NCBI GenBank assembly: GCA_045565285.1
Contig: JBJLFR010000027.1
Span: 1 to 16,400, forward strand
From: CACIIZ01 sp045565285
GTDB lineage: Bacteria > Pseudomonadota > Alphaproteobacteria > Rhodobacterales > Rhodobacteraceae
Length of the DNA stretch: 16,400 nt
Reading direction: 5' to 3'
The translations under genes were made by a program, and so were the position numbers. Shown here in pieces: positions 15,306 to 16,400 of this stretch. Within the stretch, counting starts at the first letter, position 1. Every line of letters starts with the position of its first letter. Below the pieces are notes generated by a model. It was given only the letters and a program-made list of their open reading frames with translations. It was not told where the DNA came from and searched no databases.

Positions 15306-16034
15306 TTAAAAAGGTGCCGAGGGCACCTTTTTTATCACAAACGTATGGATCCCAAATATAACTGCACCAGTACCTGGTAATTTGAAAAAGGTTTGGCGTT
15401 CGCTCCGCGTGAAAGACGTTAAGCGGTCTGAATGCAACCTGTATGGTTGGTGAAGGGCAGCGTTTGAGTATTCTAAAACATTAAACCTCCAGACCGGATG
15501 GTTAACTTTAATGCCGTCAAATATTCTGTCCACACGTTTTGCAATCCCATGCGTGTATTCGGGAACATTTTCATGAATCGAAAATAGCGGTTTCATGAAT
15601 TTTTCATCTAGTCGCCAATTAGCAGGAAAACATAAGACAGCTGCAGTTAACACGTGTTGGTTATCCAGTTTTTGCATTATGCAAAAATCATTTTGCACCA
15701 ATAGTCCGCATGTTAACAAAGGGGCATCATAATTAATTTTAACAGTGCGCATGTCAGGAGTGACTACGTGCGTTTGAAATACCTCAAAACCAACTTTTTT
15801 CGATAAAAAATTCAGTAGAGTATCTAAAAGTTCACACGCTGCGGCTTCGCTATTTCTGTTAACAGCGATCACCTCATCAGTGTTTTGAAGCAAAATCTCA
15901 CGTTCCGCCATCTGCCCTTCATAAGCTTCATCAAATATTATCCACTCCTGCAGATCTAATGGCATGACACCGGGCAATTTTGCCGCATCATTCCAGTTAT
16001 ATGGAATAGCTTTTTGTAGGATTTCTCGTTGCAT
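15306..16034 (-). CDS. DUF3445 (heme-dependent oxidative N-demethylase family) protein
   Basis: This 242-residue protein looks like the DUF3445 family common in roseobacters, whose characterised members are heme-dependent oxidative N-demethylase subunits acting on dimethylamine-type substrates. Recognisable conserved stretches are LPGVMPLDLQEWIIFDEAYEGQM near the start, LVQNDFCIMQK, HVLTAAVLCFPANWRLDEKF, RVDRIFDGIK, VWRFNVL and TRSERQTFFKLPGTGAVIFGIHTFVIK near the end. The specific substrate is not established here, and the partner electron-transfer subunits are not in the window. The start is ATG 16034 by similarity; the TTG at 16043 is an alternative, and neither has a clear Shine-Dalgarno. 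Its last eight codons and stop are read from the glnA terminator hairpin. Confidence 0.8.
   Translation of the reverse strand: MQREILQKAIPYNWNDAAKLPGVMPLDLQEWIIFDEAYEGQMAEREILLQNTDEVIAVNRNSEAAACELLDTLLNFLSKKVGFEVFQTHVVTPDMRTVKINYDAPLLTCGLLVQNDFCIMQKLDNQHVLTAAVLCFPANWRLDEKFMKPLFSIHENVPEYTHGIAKRVDRIFDGIKVNHPVWRFNVLEYSNAALHQPYRLHSDRLTSFTRSERQTFFKLPGTGAVIFGIHTFVIKKVPSAPF
15310..15333. terminator. Bidirectional intrinsic terminator between glnA and the DUF3445 gene
   Basis: AAAGGTGCC (15310-15318), loop GAG, GGCACCTTT (15322-15330), then more T to 15333 on the plus strand. On the minus strand the A-rich start (from 15308) becomes the T-run, so it can stop transcription from both sides. On the minus strand it also codes for the last residues of the DUF3445 protein (KKVPSAPF). 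Confidence 0.9.
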
Positions 16035-16161
16035 TATAATCAAAAAAATGGAAATTTATTTTTCAAGTTCTCGGGTCTTTAAATTATTCATGTACATATA
16101 TTGGATAGAAAGAAATAAAAAGCGACAAGATTTTTCGGTTTTAGACATTATGAATTTTTTT

Positions 16162-16176
16162 AAAATGTTACATTTT
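16162..16176. promoter_or_regulatory. Palindrome upstream of the dddP-like gene
   Basis: AAAATGT-T-ACATTTT is a perfect 15-nt palindrome 25 nt before the start codon at 16202. A related ATGTACAT palindrome lies at 16090-16097 in the same divergent region. It could be an operator for a dimeric regulator; the low-complexity flanks make chance a real alternative. Confidence 0.4.
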
Positions 16177-16201
16177 TTAAATCACTATGAGAAATCGAGC
16201 C

Positions 16202-16400
16202 ATGAATGAGCATCACAGCAATCATAGAAAGATTGATCCATTAAAAAGTCTTCTTCTAGAAGATAATACTTCAAACGATAAAAATCGGATAGAAATTGGC
16301 CCAACGCTTCTTGCAAGGAGAGAGTGGCAAGGCGCTGGCCTAGATCCTCCGAATCTTCAAGCCATGCGAAAATTTAGATGGGAGAGACTCACTAAGCATG
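16202..16400 (+). CDS. dddP: N-terminus of an M24-peptidase-like protein, probably DMSP lyase DddP (cut by window end)
   Basis: Only the first 66 codons are present. The translation contains RKIDP at residues 9-13, RIEIGPTLLARREW at ~30-43 and NLQAMRKFRWERL near 51-63. This matches, from memory, the N-terminus of DddP and its close M24 (aminopeptidase P-like) relatives in roseobacters. DddP is a metal-dependent cytoplasmic enzyme that cleaves dimethylsulfoniopropionate to dimethyl sulfide and acrylate. The metal-binding residues lie in the missing part, so a different M24 protein cannot be ruled out. The start at 16202 fits the family; an in-frame ATG at 16187 is an alternative. The Shine-Dalgarno is weak. 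It is divergent from the DUF3445 gene, 167 nt away. Confidence 0.6.
   Translation, partial: MNEHHSNHRKIDPLKSLLLEDNTSNDKNRIEIGPTLLARREWQGAGLDPPNLQAMRKFRWERLTKH

Overview
The window looks like a piece of the chromosome of an AT-rich marine alphaproteobacterium, most likely of the Roseobacter group (Rhodobacteraceae). The reasons are the closeness of Tig, Tgt, Lon, GlnB and GlnA to that lineage, a DUF3445-type (heme-dependent N-demethylase family) gene, and, at the right edge, the start of an M24-peptidase-like gene that resembles the DMSP lyase DddP. This assignment is from family memory, not a search. There is no sign of phage, insertion sequence, integrase or CRISPR.

Layout. (1) 21-5026, minus strand: a tight five-gene operon encoding a glycerol-3-phosphate/glycerophosphodiester-type ABC importer in the order ugpB-ugpA-ugpE-ugpC, followed by a TIM-barrel sugar-phosphate isomerase/epimerase-like protein. 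An 8-bp stem-loop separates ugpB from ugpA. (2) 5027-5297: a divergent control region with a Pho-box-like site in front of ugpB, a weaker second one facing the other way, and a perfect 10-bp inverted repeat. (3) 5298-6290, plus strand: an endonuclease/exonuclease/phosphatase (EEP) family hydrolase with no signal peptide, divergent from the importer. (4) tRNA-Asp(GTC), then lon behind a good RpoH-type promoter, then tRNA-Val(TAC). (5) A small cyclic-nucleotide-domain protein without a DNA-binding domain and an unlisted 49-residue hydrophobic peptide. (6) Minus strand: tig then tgt, then tRNA-Leu(TAG) as a separate gene further upstream. (7) glnB-glnA on the plus strand, ending at a terminator shared with a convergent DUF3445 gene. 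(8) The divergent dddP-like gene, cut by the window end.

How they fit together: the left third is best read as a phosphate-starvation-responsive module. The importer brings in a phosphodiester or phosphorylated polyol, and the EEP enzyme and TIM-barrel protein are candidates to process it, in place of the usual UgpQ/GlpQ phosphodiesterase. The rest is mostly housekeeping: protein quality control (Lon, Tig), queuosine tRNA modification (Tgt) and nitrogen assimilation (PII and glutamine synthetase).

The strongest anomaly is tgt. Its conserved N-terminus extends 29 codons upstream of the first in-frame ATG, and no ATG, GTG or TTG is available there. An ATT codon sits 6 nt after a strong Shine-Dalgarno, exactly where E. 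coli Tgt has Met1. Either tgt uses a rare ATT start, or one base is a sequencing error.
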